DNA of 58,400 nucleotides. Origin: Candidatus Hermodarchaeum yapensis (GTDB taxonomy: Archaea > Asgardarchaeota > Hermodarchaeia > Hermodarchaeales > Hermodarchaeaceae). The notes beneath the pieces are model-generated. The model saw only the letters and a list, made by a program, of their open reading frames with translations. It was not told the origin of the DNA and did not search any database. Where the stretch lies: the NCBI GenBank assembly GCA_016840405.1, contig JAEOSK010000017.1:1-58400 (forward strand). The letters are read 5' to 3'. Both the position numbers and the translations under genes were made by a program. Positions 1-7,866 of the stretch are shown here, in pieces. Positions within the stretch are counted from its first letter, which is position 1. Each line of letters starts with the position of its first letter.

Positions 1-807
1 GGTTTTGCTCAGATGTTTCTCTTCTACCAGGATGCTGCTACTGAGAGTACTGCAGCGCATCCTTATACGGTGAAGATTGCTGACATGACAATTCGAGTTG
101 TTGGTCAATCAGAGTTCTGGATCTTTGGTGAGGAGGTTATGCCATTTACATCCATTAACCCCTTCTTCATATCGGGAATCTCTAGGATGGAATGTGTTGT
201 AGATGAGATCTCGTATTTCAACCTGTTCTGTCACAAGGTAGAAATTGAGGGTATTGCTAGCGCGGATTATTTCTTGTTTGGTTCTAGTGCAGCACACGGA
301 ATTCAATTCAGTGGATCCAACTTCTTATATGTGAACCAACTTTCAGGGATATTCTCTGTGACCGGCTGCTCCTTCAAAGCCGTAACCGACTGTATCCTCC
401 CCTTGGGGATTTTCAAAGACTCTCTAATCATCATCCATGGTAATAGATTCGAAACGATCCTCTGGGGCATTGAAGCCTATCCCAGCGACTCTCTACTTAT
501 AATCTCGAATAATGAATTCCACGGTGTTGGCACGATTCCAACCTTCTTTCCAGGCTACGGAATTATTATAGATCAGGTGGAACCTGTTTCAGGGAAAATT
601 CTGGTTTTTGGTAACAGTTTCGAGTGCGCTGATGGTGCAACCGGGATGTTACTCGTCGATGAATCCTATCTTGCAGGTGGACCAATAACCCTCTCTGGGT
701 TTGTAATCTGCAATACCTTCATCCTTGGTGGACCAAATTCTGTAGATATGGTTAACCTGTGTTCCGAAGATGTCAAGTTCTATCACAATACAGTTCTTGG
801 ACCTTGA
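1..807 (+). CDS. Right-handed beta-helix-like protein, 5' partial
   Basis: The frame is open to the left edge of the window, so the gene probably begins upstream; the first internal ATG is at 13. The visible part (about 268 residues) consists of short beta-rich units of about 22-30 residues with recurring asparagine and glycine turns (for example GNRFETI, NNEFHG, GNSFE). This is the pattern of parallel beta-helix (NosD/pectate-lyase-like) surface proteins. No transmembrane anchor is visible at the C-terminus. A hairpin/T-tract terminator follows 30 bases after the stop. Location outside the cell and carbohydrate binding or surface display are inferences from the fold only. Confidence 0.6.
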   Translation, partial: GFAQMFLFYQDAATESTAAHPYTVKIADMTIRVVGQSEFWIFGEEVMPFTSINPFFISGISRMECVVDEISYFNLFCHKVEIEGIASADYFLFGSSAAHGIQFSGSNFLYVNQLSGIFSVTGCSFKAVTDCILPLGIFKDSLIIIHGNRFETILWGIEAYPSDSLLIISNNEFHGVGTIPTFFPGYGIIIDQVEPVSGKILVFGNSFECADGATGMLLVDESYLAGGPITLSGFVICNTFILGGPNSVDMVNLCSEDVKFYHNTVLGP

Positions 808-838
808 ATCAGTGTTAGAAAAAACTACAAAATAGCTT

Positions 839-871
839 GGGAGGCTCTGCCTCCCCTTTTCTCTTTTTTTT
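839..871 (+). terminator. Hairpin plus T-tract terminator
   Basis: GGGAGGC (839-845), loop TCT, GCCTCCC (849-855), then a T-rich tract to 871. It sits 31 bases after the upstream stop codon. The remaining interval to 1108 holds only an A/T-rich stretch and the GGAGGTGA ribosome-binding site (1096-1103) of the next gene. Confidence 0.75.
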
Positions 872-1108
872 GCTTTCTTAATGCAATGAGAGGTTAACAC
901 GATTCTTTTTTTCATAATCTGGATAGTCTGAGCTCTTCAAAGGGCTGCAGATATGTTTTTTTGTCGGATTCCTGTGTGGGAGGACTTGAATTTATATACG
1001 GTGTGGACGGTAAGGGGGGTCTTGTCCTTTGGAGGGCAGAATGGTGTAATTCAGTCCGCCGTAGAGGGACGTCGTGTTTCGACAGTGAGTGGAATGGAGG
1101 TGAATTGA

Positions 1109-1408
1109 ATGGAATGTGTGTTGTGCATAGAGTTTCGAGGACCCACGGATGAGTATCGGTCGAAACAATTTACGGAAATGCAAAAAGGCCTTGAGAAACA
1201 GTTTGAGCCTTTGATAAAAGCAGGATTGACCATGTGGGCGGATAATACAGGGACGATGCTATACTGGTTCCCCTTTGAAAGCATGGAGAAATTCGCAGAA
1301 TTCTACGGGGACATGGAGATACAAAAAATGATGGCCAGAGCCTCTGGGCTTCTCGACGATATTAAAATCCGATTACTGCGACCCGGTATTACTATTAGTG
1401 AATTATAA
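1109..1408 (+). CDS. Small conserved-looking hypothetical protein (99 aa)
   Basis: A strong GGAGGTGA ribosome-binding site ends 5 bases before the ATG, which supports this start. The protein has no signal peptide or membrane segment. Its predicted alternation of strands and helices (an early strand, helix around residues 20-40, strand near TMLYWFPF, helix EKFAEFYGDMEIQKMM) and its size of about 100 residues fit a ferredoxin-like/dimeric alpha-beta-barrel fold. I do not recognise a specific family, and no function should be assigned. A terminator of the same type as the one after the previous gene lies 25 bases downstream, so it is probably a single-gene transcript. Confidence 0.6.
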   Translation: MECVLCIEFRGPTDEYRSKQFTEMQKGLEKQFEPLIKAGLTMWADNTGTMLYWFPFESMEKFAEFYGDMEIQKMMARASGLLDDIKIRLLRPGITISEL

Positions 1409-1433
1409 TATTTGAAAGGCATCAAAAATATGT

Positions 1434-1466
1434 GGGAGGTTGAGTCTCCCGCTTTTCTCTTTTTTA
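1434..1466 (+). terminator. Hairpin plus T-tract terminator
   Basis: GGGAG (1434-1438) pairs with CTCCC (1446-1450) around a 7-base loop, followed by GC and a T-rich tract (1453-1466). It has the same architecture as the hairpins at 839, 2659, 4678 and 19059. Nothing further is supported between 1467 and 1664. Confidence 0.7.
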
Positions 1467-1664
1467 TTCAGATTCTGACTTTAAGCAAGGTTAATATCTA
1501 ATCTGAAGTTTTTGAAGGGTATAGTCTAATGCTTTCGTGTTTCTCTCTTATGAAGATTGTTCTCCCTTTTCCTTTCTGTGAAGTGGGTGGTGGGTTGGGT
1601 GGATGGTGTTGTATTTTCGTGTGCAGGGGATATTGTAGTTTTTTTGGATGCTGTGGTGAAGTTA

Positions 1665-2180
1665 TTATGTGCGGCAGAGGTGCCTGACAAGTGTGGGGAG
1701 TTTCCTGAGTTTGTAGTTTAAGTCAAAGGCGGTGTTTATCGCTGACTTTAGATTGTCTAGATGGCTATGTGTCTCCGTGAGGAGATTTCCTTTGAATCCT
1801 TCTGCTTGAACATAAGCTTTGATATCGATTCTTGTATCATCGAGTTGTGTACGGATGGATCTTCGACCTTGATGGTATTCGATTTTTTTCTGAGTTGAGT
1901 CTTGGAAAAATGGTGGCAGAGAATTGACTAAATTGATTAGTGCTGTGAGGATTTGTTGGGTCAGGAAAAATAATGCGATTGATATTACTGCGGTGACTAC
2001 AGGTAATGTCTTGGTTGTTAATTTGATAAATTCTAATCGGGTTTTAAATTTATGGATGGCTTTTCTATCTTCATCGATTCCGTTGTCGAATGGTTTGAGA
2101 AGGGTTTGAATTTTCTGGTCATAATACGATGCTAAATTATTTTGGCAAGTTTTATCTAGTTTTGAATATTCGCTGGACAT
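1665..2180 (-). CDS. Hypothetical membrane-associated protein (171 aa)
   Basis: The N-terminal 45 residues are polar and helical. A hydrophobic segment follows at about residues 57-83 (LPVVTAVISIALFFLTQQIL onward), and the C-terminal 80 residues are charged and probably helical. One membrane segment with helical domains on both sides is likely. A GAGGGA motif lies a few bases before the ATG on this strand. It lies 43 bases downstream of the acidic/basic 64-residue gene (2224-2418), so the two are probably co-transcribed. No family is recognised. Confidence 0.55.
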   Translation of the reverse strand: MSSEYSKLDKTCQNNLASYYDQKIQTLLKPFDNGIDEDRKAIHKFKTRLEFIKLTTKTLPVVTAVISIALFFLTQQILTALINLVNSLPPFFQDSTQKKIEYHQGRRSIRTQLDDTRIDIKAYVQAEGFKGNLLTETHSHLDNLKSAINTAFDLNYKLRKLPTLVRHLCRT

Positions 2181-2223
2181 TTAACAATCCCTCAATTTTT
2201 TGGTTTTGCTCATGTTGAAAAGC

Positions 2224-2418
2224 TCATTCTTCCCAAGCTTCTTCCTCGGGTAATTCCTCCAGTTCCTCTAGTTTTTCTTTTTCTTCTGGACTTATCGATT
2301 GCTTAAGTTTGACAGAGAAATAATCGTCCTTTAGAAATTTCTGGATGCGTTCTTCCTTTCTTTTCATTTTTTCTTTTCTTTTTTCAAATAACAAAGTTTC
2401 ATCTTCGGACATAACCAA
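2224..2418 (-). CDS. Small highly charged hypothetical protein (64 aa)
   Basis: The protein is dominated by Lys, Arg and Glu: basic in the first half and strongly acidic at the C-terminus (EKEKLEELEELPEEEAWEE). It is probably helical or coiled-coil and has no membrane segment. A purine-rich AGGGA motif precedes the start; a second in-frame ATG two codons later is possible. It is the first gene of a two-gene minus-strand unit with the membrane protein at 1665-2180. Low complexity makes homology hard to judge; function unknown. Confidence 0.5.
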   Translation of the reverse strand: MVMSEDETLLFEKRKEKMKRKEERIQKFLKDDYFSVKLKQSISPEEKEKLEELEELPEEEAWEE

Positions 2419-2589
2419 TCCCTGTTTTTGGAGAATATATACACAAACCTAAATATATATCGGTTTGAGCTTGAAAAGGAAACTCACCAAGAATCGTTCA
2501 ACTATTCTCTACTTTTTGGTTGTCAATTTCGCTTGTTCTGTGCTAGGACTGATGACGTGTGTAAATTAATCATCTAGATTGTGGGTTAC

Positions 2590-2658
2590 CAAGAAAGAAT
2601 ACATGAAACAAGGCGCTGGTGTTATTCATCGGTGCTTCTAAACGGTCTTCACTAAATT
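2590..2658. repeat. Dispersed ~65-bp repeat, copy A
   Basis: This copy shares blocks CAAGAA.GAATACATG, GGCG.TGT and TCATCGGTGCTTCTAAACGG with positions 3450-3511, differing by small indels. The exact 18-base core ATCGGTGCTTCTAAACGG is present in both. It lies in a 300-base interval without a convincing gene (2419-2719), directly before the hairpin terminator at 2659. On the plus strand both copies end a reading frame in HRCF-stop, which could be chance or a relic of a shared gene end. Confidence 0.6.
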
Positions 2659-2689
2659 GGGAGGCCTTGCCTCCCCCTTTCTCTTTTTT
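2659..2689 (+). terminator. Orphan hairpin plus T-tract terminator
   Basis: GGGAGGC (2659-2665), CTT loop, GCCTCCC (2669-2675), then CCTTTCTCTTTTTT. It is a near copy of the hairpin at 839, but no plus-strand gene precedes it. The upstream plus-strand interval (2419-2658) contains only the dispersed repeat, which suggests an unannotated plus-strand transcript. Confidence 0.65.
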
Positions 2690-2719
2690 GGTAATCTTTC
2701 GGTTTGTGTGGGGTTTTGC

Positions 2720-3430
2720 TTAGATGTAGAGTTCTTCAAGCTGGTATGCGATTTTGCGGGCGAGTTGATACATTGGTTCAAGTAATGTGGCTTTGCGTAT
2801 GAATGTGAGTTCGATGATGTCGCCTTTGACTTGGAGTGTTCGCAGTTCAGGTGTTGCTTCTATGCTTGTCAGTATTTTGGGCGTTTGTAGGAGGCGTGTT
2901 GTTTCTTTGTGTGTGGTTGTTTCTGTGTAGAATATTTGATCAATGGCATCTATTCCTATCATCGCTTCGTCGGGTTCGAAGATGATTCTGCCGGGGGCTT
3001 GGGTTTTGTGAGTTAAGTCGAAGTGGATTCCTGTGTCGAGTGCTAAATGGAGGCGCATGCGAAAGAAGCTATGAACGATTCTGCGATCGGTACGTTGGGT
3101 GCGAAAGGATCCTAAGTCAAGGCGTTGAATCCGGGGGTCGGTAGGTTCTACAGAAAGCTGGATTCCCGCTTTAAACTCTGCTTTGGTGCACAGGATTTTG
3201 CCTTTCTGGGCTATCCATTGGCTTTCACTAGGAATTCGCCCTTTTTCTTTATACATGTTGTAACAAATCGTTGTAATAAGCCAGATAACGAACAGCAGCA
3301 ATAACCAGGTGGTCAGTGTTAGCCAATCAACGGGTAGTTGCAGTAACCTAGCCCTCCATCTATTTATCCTGATTTTATTCCTAAAGACTTTTGGTGTTAG
3401 TGACGATAATGAATGCAGAGGAAATTTCAA
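2720..3430 (-). CDS. Single-pass membrane protein of unknown function (236 aa)
   Basis: A basic N-terminus of about 32 residues precedes one long hydrophobic segment (about residues 33-57, LPVDWLTLTTWLLLLFVIWL onward). The rest is a soluble, mostly beta-rich domain of about 175 residues ending in a helix (EPMYQLARKIAYQLEEL). No signal-peptidase site is evident, so a signal-anchor topology is more likely. The gene is monocistronic by spacing: 119 bases separate it from the upstream tocopherol-cyclase-like gene, which is on the same strand. Repeat copy B lies just before its start. No family is recognised. Confidence 0.55.
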   Translation of the reverse strand: MKFPLHSLSSLTPKVFRNKIRINRWRARLLQLPVDWLTLTTWLLLLFVIWLITTICYNMYKEKGRIPSESQWIAQKGKILCTKAEFKAGIQLSVEPTDPRIQRLDLGSFRTQRTDRRIVHSFFRMRLHLALDTGIHFDLTHKTQAPGRIIFEPDEAMIGIDAIDQIFYTETTTHKETTRLLQTPKILTSIEATPELRTLQVKGDIIELTFIRKATLLEPMYQLARKIAYQLEELYI

Positions 3431-3449
3431 AATTACAGAGAAATTGAAG

Positions 3450-3511
3450 CAAGAAGGAATACATGGAGCGGGCGTGTTCCATCGGTGCTTCTAAACGGTT
3501 TTCGCTCATTG
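3450..3511. repeat. Dispersed ~65-bp repeat, copy B
   Basis: This is the counterpart of 2590-2658, with the identical core ATCGGTGCTTCTAAACGG (3481-3498) and a flanking CAAGAAGGAATACATG (3450-3465). It lies 20-80 bases upstream of the minus-strand gene starting at 3430. Copy A likewise lies upstream of a minus-strand gene, although at greater distance (about 170 bases). A regulatory role or relic origin cannot be distinguished from this sequence alone. Confidence 0.6.
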
Positions 3512-3549
3512 GGGTGAGGTGCTTTTGAAATCTCTTCTGTTTTAGCTTT

Positions 3550-4545
3550 CTAGACTTGAATAGCGCCGATCTCTGAGAGATTGCCAACTACTTCGAGGCC
3601 TGCATTTCGCCCCGTGCCCTCAAAGATGAGCTCTGTGCGGTTTTTGTCCTTTGTAAAATACTTCAATTGAATGGAACTATCAAGGCTTTCAATGATTCTG
3701 CCAGTCATTAATCCCTCTTCGGGGGATTTAAGCATGGCTCCGTGAGCACGTTGTGCATCGACTTCAATCAAGGAGTTCTTGTCCTGAACGGTAAAAGTAA
3801 CAGCGTCTTCTGAAACCTTGGGAGTGGAAATTTTGGCACGTGTATATGTCGTAAACCTGTATACCGTCCCGTTGTAGAGGAGTCCGATGAGAAATCCGGT
3901 GAAGGATCGTTTCATCCATGGGATATTGGCAATCGATGCGGTAAAGGATATACCTGGCTCCTCAAAATGGTTGGACTGCATCCAAATCCATGCGCTCGGA
4001 AATTCACGCCCCCAGTCTTTTTCGATATATCCGCGCCCGTTAGAGAAGTTAATCCCTCGGTTGTCGATGATCACGTTACCTTGTAGTTTATGGTCGAAAC
4101 TGAGGATTCCGTGTAGGCATTGCATTCCAGGAATGAATCGAAATGGTCCCATTGCACCAGGCGTGAATCGGCTAACCGGCCACGGTATAATCTCTCCAAA
4201 TTGAAGGGAACCCGATATTTCGTGCTTGTTAGCTTTTAGATGTAAATCAATCCCATCCATGCGAAACTCGTTGTCTCGGATCGAAATCCGAAGGTGTTTC
4301 TTGTCACTTTGAAAATCCTCAAGTGGGAACGGGAAGTAATACGCATTGCGGGTTCTACCATCAAGCACTTGTACAAAACAATGGCTCTCTGCTTCATTCC
4401 TCCCAAAAGAGACGCCAGGAATAACAGCAATTGCATTTTCTTCGGTGGCGTCTACTTGTTTGAAGTACCAGCCTTCGAACTGATTGGGTTTTCCCCATTT
4501 TAGTTGCGGCATTTCAGGTTTCCAGATATTTGGCAAGCACTTCAC
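3550..4545 (-). CDS. Tocopherol cyclase-like family protein
   Basis: The 331-residue protein has the hallmarks of the tocopherol cyclase-like family (PF14249): the early FEGWYFK motif at about residues 23-29, the central GYIEKDWGREFPSAWIWMQ block around residue 170, and a length typical of the bacterial and archaeal members. Plant members (VTE1) cyclise phytylated quinols; most prokaryotic members have no known substrate, so the reaction here is not established. A GTG start at 4545 gives the N-terminus expected from family alignments; an ATG at 4512 is the alternative. It is followed 119 bases later by the membrane protein gene at 2720-3430. Confidence 0.8.
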   Translation of the reverse strand: MKCLPNIWKPEMPQLKWGKPNQFEGWYFKQVDATEENAIAVIPGVSFGRNEAESHCFVQVLDGRTRNAYYFPFPLEDFQSDKKHLRISIRDNEFRMDGIDLHLKANKHEISGSLQFGEIIPWPVSRFTPGAMGPFRFIPGMQCLHGILSFDHKLQGNVIIDNRGINFSNGRGYIEKDWGREFPSAWIWMQSNHFEEPGISFTASIANIPWMKRSFTGFLIGLLYNGTVYRFTTYTRAKISTPKVSEDAVTFTVQDKNSLIEVDAQRAHGAMLKSPEEGLMTGRIIESLDSSIQLKYFTKDKNRTELIFEGTGRNAGLEVVGNLSEIGAIQV

Positions 4546-4677
4546 ACCAAGCTAGATACAGAATTTCGTTCTTGAAGACCACTTTGGCATCCCCACTAAA
4601 AGTTGACGACCTTGCGAATTAGACTAGAGTATCGAAGAATTCATTAACCAGTCTTCTAGTTGATCTGTTTTAAGCCT

Positions 4678-4711
4678 GGGAGGCTGCGCCTCTCCGTTTT
4701 TCTCTTTTTTT
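4678..4711 (+). terminator. Orphan hairpin plus T-tract terminator
   Basis: GGGAGGC (4678-4684), TGC loop, GCCTCTCC (4688-4695, one G-T pair), then a T-rich tract to 4711. It belongs to the same family as 839, 1434, 2659 and 19059. The T-tract is on the plus strand, yet no plus-strand gene lies upstream. The interval 4546-4677 contains a possible stem (ACTAG 4623-4627 with CTAGT 4656-4660). Confidence 0.6.
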
Positions 4712-4715
4712 GGTT

Positions 4716-5210
4716 TTATTTTGGGAGCGTGATGTTTGGTATTAGGTGGTCGAGGAGGATAGTGTTGTCTGCAGCTTGCTGTAATTCGGAGGCGAGGGCG
4801 TGGGTGAAGGCGGCGACTTCGACGGTTTTGCCGAGGGTTTTGAGTTCTTGAACGGTGTAGGTGAAGTCTTTGTCACCAGAAACGAGGAGGGCGGTGTCGT
4901 AGCTGTTGGTGTGGGCGAGTTTGAGCATGTCGGTGACGAGCATGACGTCGATGCCTTTCTCAAAGGGAGTTCCGTCATATTGTCGGAGTGGGAGGGTCTT
5001 TACGGTGAATCCGAGGTGGCGTAATTTATCGAAGAAACGTAGTTGTGTAGGTGTGTTCAGGGTGGCTCCATAATAGTAAGTTCGAATTAGTGTTCGATTT
5101 CCGGTTAAGGCGGTAACGAGTTTGTCAAGGTCGATATGGATTTTGAGTGAGTTGGCAGCGTGGAAGACATTGCCACCATCGATGAAAATGCAGAGTTTTT
5201 CTTTGGGCAT
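4716..5210 (-). CDS. NYN/LabA-like PIN-fold domain protein
   Basis: The motif FIDGGNVFHA near the N-terminus, a central IDVMLVTDM and SGDKDFTYTV supply the conserved acidic residues of NYN (LabA/DUF88) domains, predicted metal-dependent ribonucleases of the PIN superfamily. The domain fills the whole 164-residue protein. The ATG at 5210 is chosen because AGGAG lies 11 bases before it; an upstream in-frame ATG at 5252 would add 14 residues over that ribosome-binding site. RNA cleavage is a family-level prediction. Many codons in the middle of the gene end in C, unlike neighbouring genes. Confidence 0.85.
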   Translation of the reverse strand: MPKEKLCIFIDGGNVFHAANSLKIHIDLDKLVTALTGNRTLIRTYYYGATLNTPTQLRFFDKLRHLGFTVKTLPLRQYDGTPFEKGIDVMLVTDMLKLAHTNSYDTALLVSGDKDFTYTVQELKTLGKTVEVAAFTHALASELQQAADNTILLDHLIPNITLPK

Positions 5211-5371
5211 GTTATTCGTTTGCTCCTTTACGTATTCCCGTGTGATATTCATTCATACATTTAATAGAAATATTTGGATCATCGGTAGTGTGATTTTTCT
5301 GAGCGATTATAAATTCGCTCTCTGGGAGTGGTGAAAGGCATATATCCGTGTATGTGGACTGGGTGGGTATG

Positions 5372-5980
5372 ATGTGGTTGCAGAAGTTTAAAGCGGCGTT
5401 GGAGCAGTTTGTTGGGCGGTCAAAAACACAGCAGATTCTTGAAGATGGGCGTCCAGTGTCTGCCCGGAGTAGTCCAGAACGGAAAGCTCAATGGGTAAAA
5501 GCAGTAATAGACAGATTGGATACCCTTGTCTCCGATAAAGAAACCCGACGGGAAATTTTGTTGTGTTGTTCGTGTCGATTTCCGAAGCGTCGGATTCAGA
5601 AACTCAAACGAGAGTATCAGCAGCATGGGGATATTGATGAGTTGTTGAAATTAATGCATACGGATAGTTCGTGGTATGGGTTGTCGTATTATGGGTATCC
5701 ACAGCGGGCTGGCAATATCGTTTATGTAACTAAAATTCCTTTTTCCCCGCAACGCTATGAATCTGCACCTATTCCCTCGGCGAAAAGTCGATCCTATTGC
5801 CATTGTGGTTGGATTAAAGCTTCCAAAGCCTCGATTTCCAAGACGTTTTGTAGTTGTGGCGCTGGGTGGTATAAGATCCTTTGGGAGGCGATTCTGGAAA
5901 AACCGATTCGTGTTGAAGTAATTACCTCTATTGCTAGTGGAGATAGCGATTGCACTTTTGCCATTTATCTCCCCGATTAA
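5372..5980 (+). CDS. Cys-rich protein of DUF6144/ATC-hydrolase-like type
   Basis: The protein has two cysteine groups, CCSC (about residue 66) and CHCGW plus CSCGAGWYK (about residues 140-160). It ends in a beta-rich segment, EVITSIASGDSDCTFAIYLP, which resembles the tail of L-2-amino-thiazoline-4-carboxylate hydrolase-like and V4R-like domains. I believe it belongs to the DUF6144 group, but the assignment is from memory of the motif pattern. GGTGGG lies 5 bases before the ATG at 5372; an in-frame GTG at 5348 is the longer alternative. The cysteines could bind zinc or an iron-sulfur cluster. No membrane segment; function unknown. Confidence 0.6.
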   Translation: MWLQKFKAALEQFVGRSKTQQILEDGRPVSARSSPERKAQWVKAVIDRLDTLVSDKETRREILLCCSCRFPKRRIQKLKREYQQHGDIDELLKLMHTDSSWYGLSYYGYPQRAGNIVYVTKIPFSPQRYESAPIPSAKSRSYCHCGWIKASKASISKTFCSCGAGWYKILWEAILEKPIRVEVITSIASGDSDCTFAIYLPD

Positions 5981-6091
5981 TATTCCTGTAATGATGGGAC
6001 GTTCTTTTAGAGTCGTGGTTTGTCAACACGCCTTTCTCTTTTCAGATACCTGAATAAGTACTCTTGTCTGGTCCCGCTCGTTTACGATTCA

Positions 6092-7747
6092 TTAGGTGGG
6101 TGTTCTTCTACGACGCCCTGTTGCATATTGGTTGTAGAAGGTGTTTAGGATATCATAGGCAATGTTGTCGGCGTGGTCGCTGATTCTTTCGAGGTTTCTC
6201 AGGGTTTCGGTGAACATGACATCGGCATCAGCAGCACAGACGCCACCTTTGATCCGTTTTATGTGGGTCTTTTTGAATTTTCGTTCTAAGACATCGACGG
6301 CATCTTCGAGTTCAACTGCTTGTTTGGCGAGTAATTCACTTCTTTGTTTCAATGCTTCAATTGCTGTAGAATAGGTTTCCTCAACTTTTTCAAACAATTT
6401 TAACAATTCTTCCTTAGCTGTCTCCGAGAACGGAATGTCGTCTTTCACCCGTTTGATGGCAAATTCTGCGAGGTTATTGGTCATATCACCAATACGCTCC
6501 ACGTCGGTAATGATGTTGAGTAACTTTATGCGCCAGACCTTTAGCTCCCCGGTTAAGTCCTCTTCTCGTATTTTATCGATGAAATTTTCAGTTTCATCGC
6601 AAAAGTCATCCACTTCGTCTTCTAACCTTAGGACTTTTTTCGCTGAATTCGTGTCTTCGTTAACTAATGCCAGTTTACTGAGACCCAGCATTTTGAGGGT
6701 TTTTTCAGCGATACTAATTATTTCCCTTTCTGACTCGCGTAAAGCCAGTTGGGCAACGTTGAGCATTTTTTCATCAAAGAAATGTCGCGGTGCAAGTTCT
6801 CCTTCTCTAACTGGGATGATTCGTTCACAGGTCCATACTAATGCGCCAACGAAGGGAACAAACAGGAAGCTCACAATCACGTTGAAGATGGTGTGGGCAT
6901 TAGCAATCTGTCTGGGCAGGTCAAGACTTGTCAATCTTACCAAGGCTGCGAAGGGGAAAAGAATTGGAAGGAACACTACAACTCCGATTATGTTGATCAA
7001 GGCCTGGGCGATAGCGGTTCGTTTCGCTGGCCGTGAAGCACCAACTGCTGCAAACAATTCGAGAAATGTAGTTCCGATGTTTGCGCCCATCACCATGGCG
7101 ATTCCCGCTTCGAGTGAAATGGCTTCGGCTCGCCCAAACGCAATCACTAAACTGGTGGTGGCGGAGCTGCTCTGAGTGACTCCTGATATCAAGGCACCGA
7201 TTAGGGTCCCAATTATCGGGTTCGAGCCATAGGTGTTAATCAAGTCCACAAAGATTGGGAGCTCCACGAGGGGTTCGATTCCTAATCCCATGAGATCCAT
7301 GGCAAGAAAGAGCATCCCCAAGCTGAACACTACTTTTGCTGCAAGTTTTACTTTCTCATTTTTCACAAGAAACCATATGAAGAATGCAATCGCAATTAGG
7401 GGGTAATAAGCAAAACCAATATTGAATGAGACAATTTGGGCGGTAATGGTGGTTCCGATTTCGGAGCCTAAAATCACATTCGCTGACTGGCGAAAGGTCA
7501 ACAAACCTGCATTAACCATGCCAATTAATGTGAGAACCGTGACGCTCGAACTTTGCGTCATTATCGTGGTCGCGGTTCCCACACCCATTCCTTTCACTGG
7601 GTTGTTTGTGGCTTTTTCGAGAATACTGACAACCCGTGGTCCCGTTATCTTGCTGAGGCTGTCACTTAGCAATTTAACACTGAACATAAAAATTGCCAGA
7701 CCACCGATGATCGTGAAGACGATGGTCAAGGGGTCCATGCGACCCAT
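6092..7747 (-). CDS. Na+/phosphate cotransporter family protein with PhoU domain
   Basis: The N-terminal about 320 residues hold two inverted Na/Pi-cotransporter repeats (PF02690), each with the signature QSSS: TQSSSVTVLTL in the first and TQSSSATTSLV in the second, embedded in about eight membrane helices. The C-terminal about 200 residues form a PhoU-like three-helix bundle (GDMTNNLAEFA, RISDHADNIAYD). This is the NptA/YjbB-with-PhoU architecture, which mediates sodium-coupled phosphate movement across the cytoplasmic membrane. The ATG at 7747 is preceded by AGGAAAACAGGAA; an ATG four codons later and an upstream one at 7798 are alternatives. Confidence 0.9.
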   Translation of the reverse strand: MGRMDPLTIVFTIIGGLAIFMFSVKLLSDSLSKITGPRVVSILEKATNNPVKGMGVGTATTIMTQSSSVTVLTLIGMVNAGLLTFRQSANVILGSEIGTTITAQIVSFNIGFAYYPLIAIAFFIWFLVKNEKVKLAAKVVFSLGMLFLAMDLMGLGIEPLVELPIFVDLINTYGSNPIIGTLIGALISGVTQSSSATTSLVIAFGRAEAISLEAGIAMVMGANIGTTFLELFAAVGASRPAKRTAIAQALINIIGVVVFLPILFPFAALVRLTSLDLPRQIANAHTIFNVIVSFLFVPFVGALVWTCERIIPVREGELAPRHFFDEKMLNVAQLALRESEREIISIAEKTLKMLGLSKLALVNEDTNSAKKVLRLEDEVDDFCDETENFIDKIREEDLTGELKVWRIKLLNIITDVERIGDMTNNLAEFAIKRVKDDIPFSETAKEELLKLFEKVEETYSTAIEALKQRSELLAKQAVELEDAVDVLERKFKKTHIKRIKGGVCAADADVMFTETLRNLERISDHADNIAYDILNTFYNQYATGRRRRTPT

Positions 7748-7866
7748 TTCCTGTTTTCCTATAATAAAATATATGCCGTTCAAAAACTCTAGTAGCAATT
7801 TTGCTGCCGCTCAGGCTGTTCTTGCAATTAATGGACTTGGGTTACCGTATCTTTACGACATTTGTG

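Noticed and set aside
1529..1687. Plus-strand 52-residue, Cys-rich frame
   Set aside because: It is in a G/T-rich stretch opposite the end of the 171-residue gene, has no good ribosome-binding site, and its many cysteines come from TGT/TGC in low-complexity DNA.
6435..7175. 246-residue plus-strand frame over the Na/Pi cotransporter gene
   Set aside because: It is fully opposite a recognisable transporter coding frame; composition is Ser/Arg/Lys-rich, as expected of an antisense shadow.
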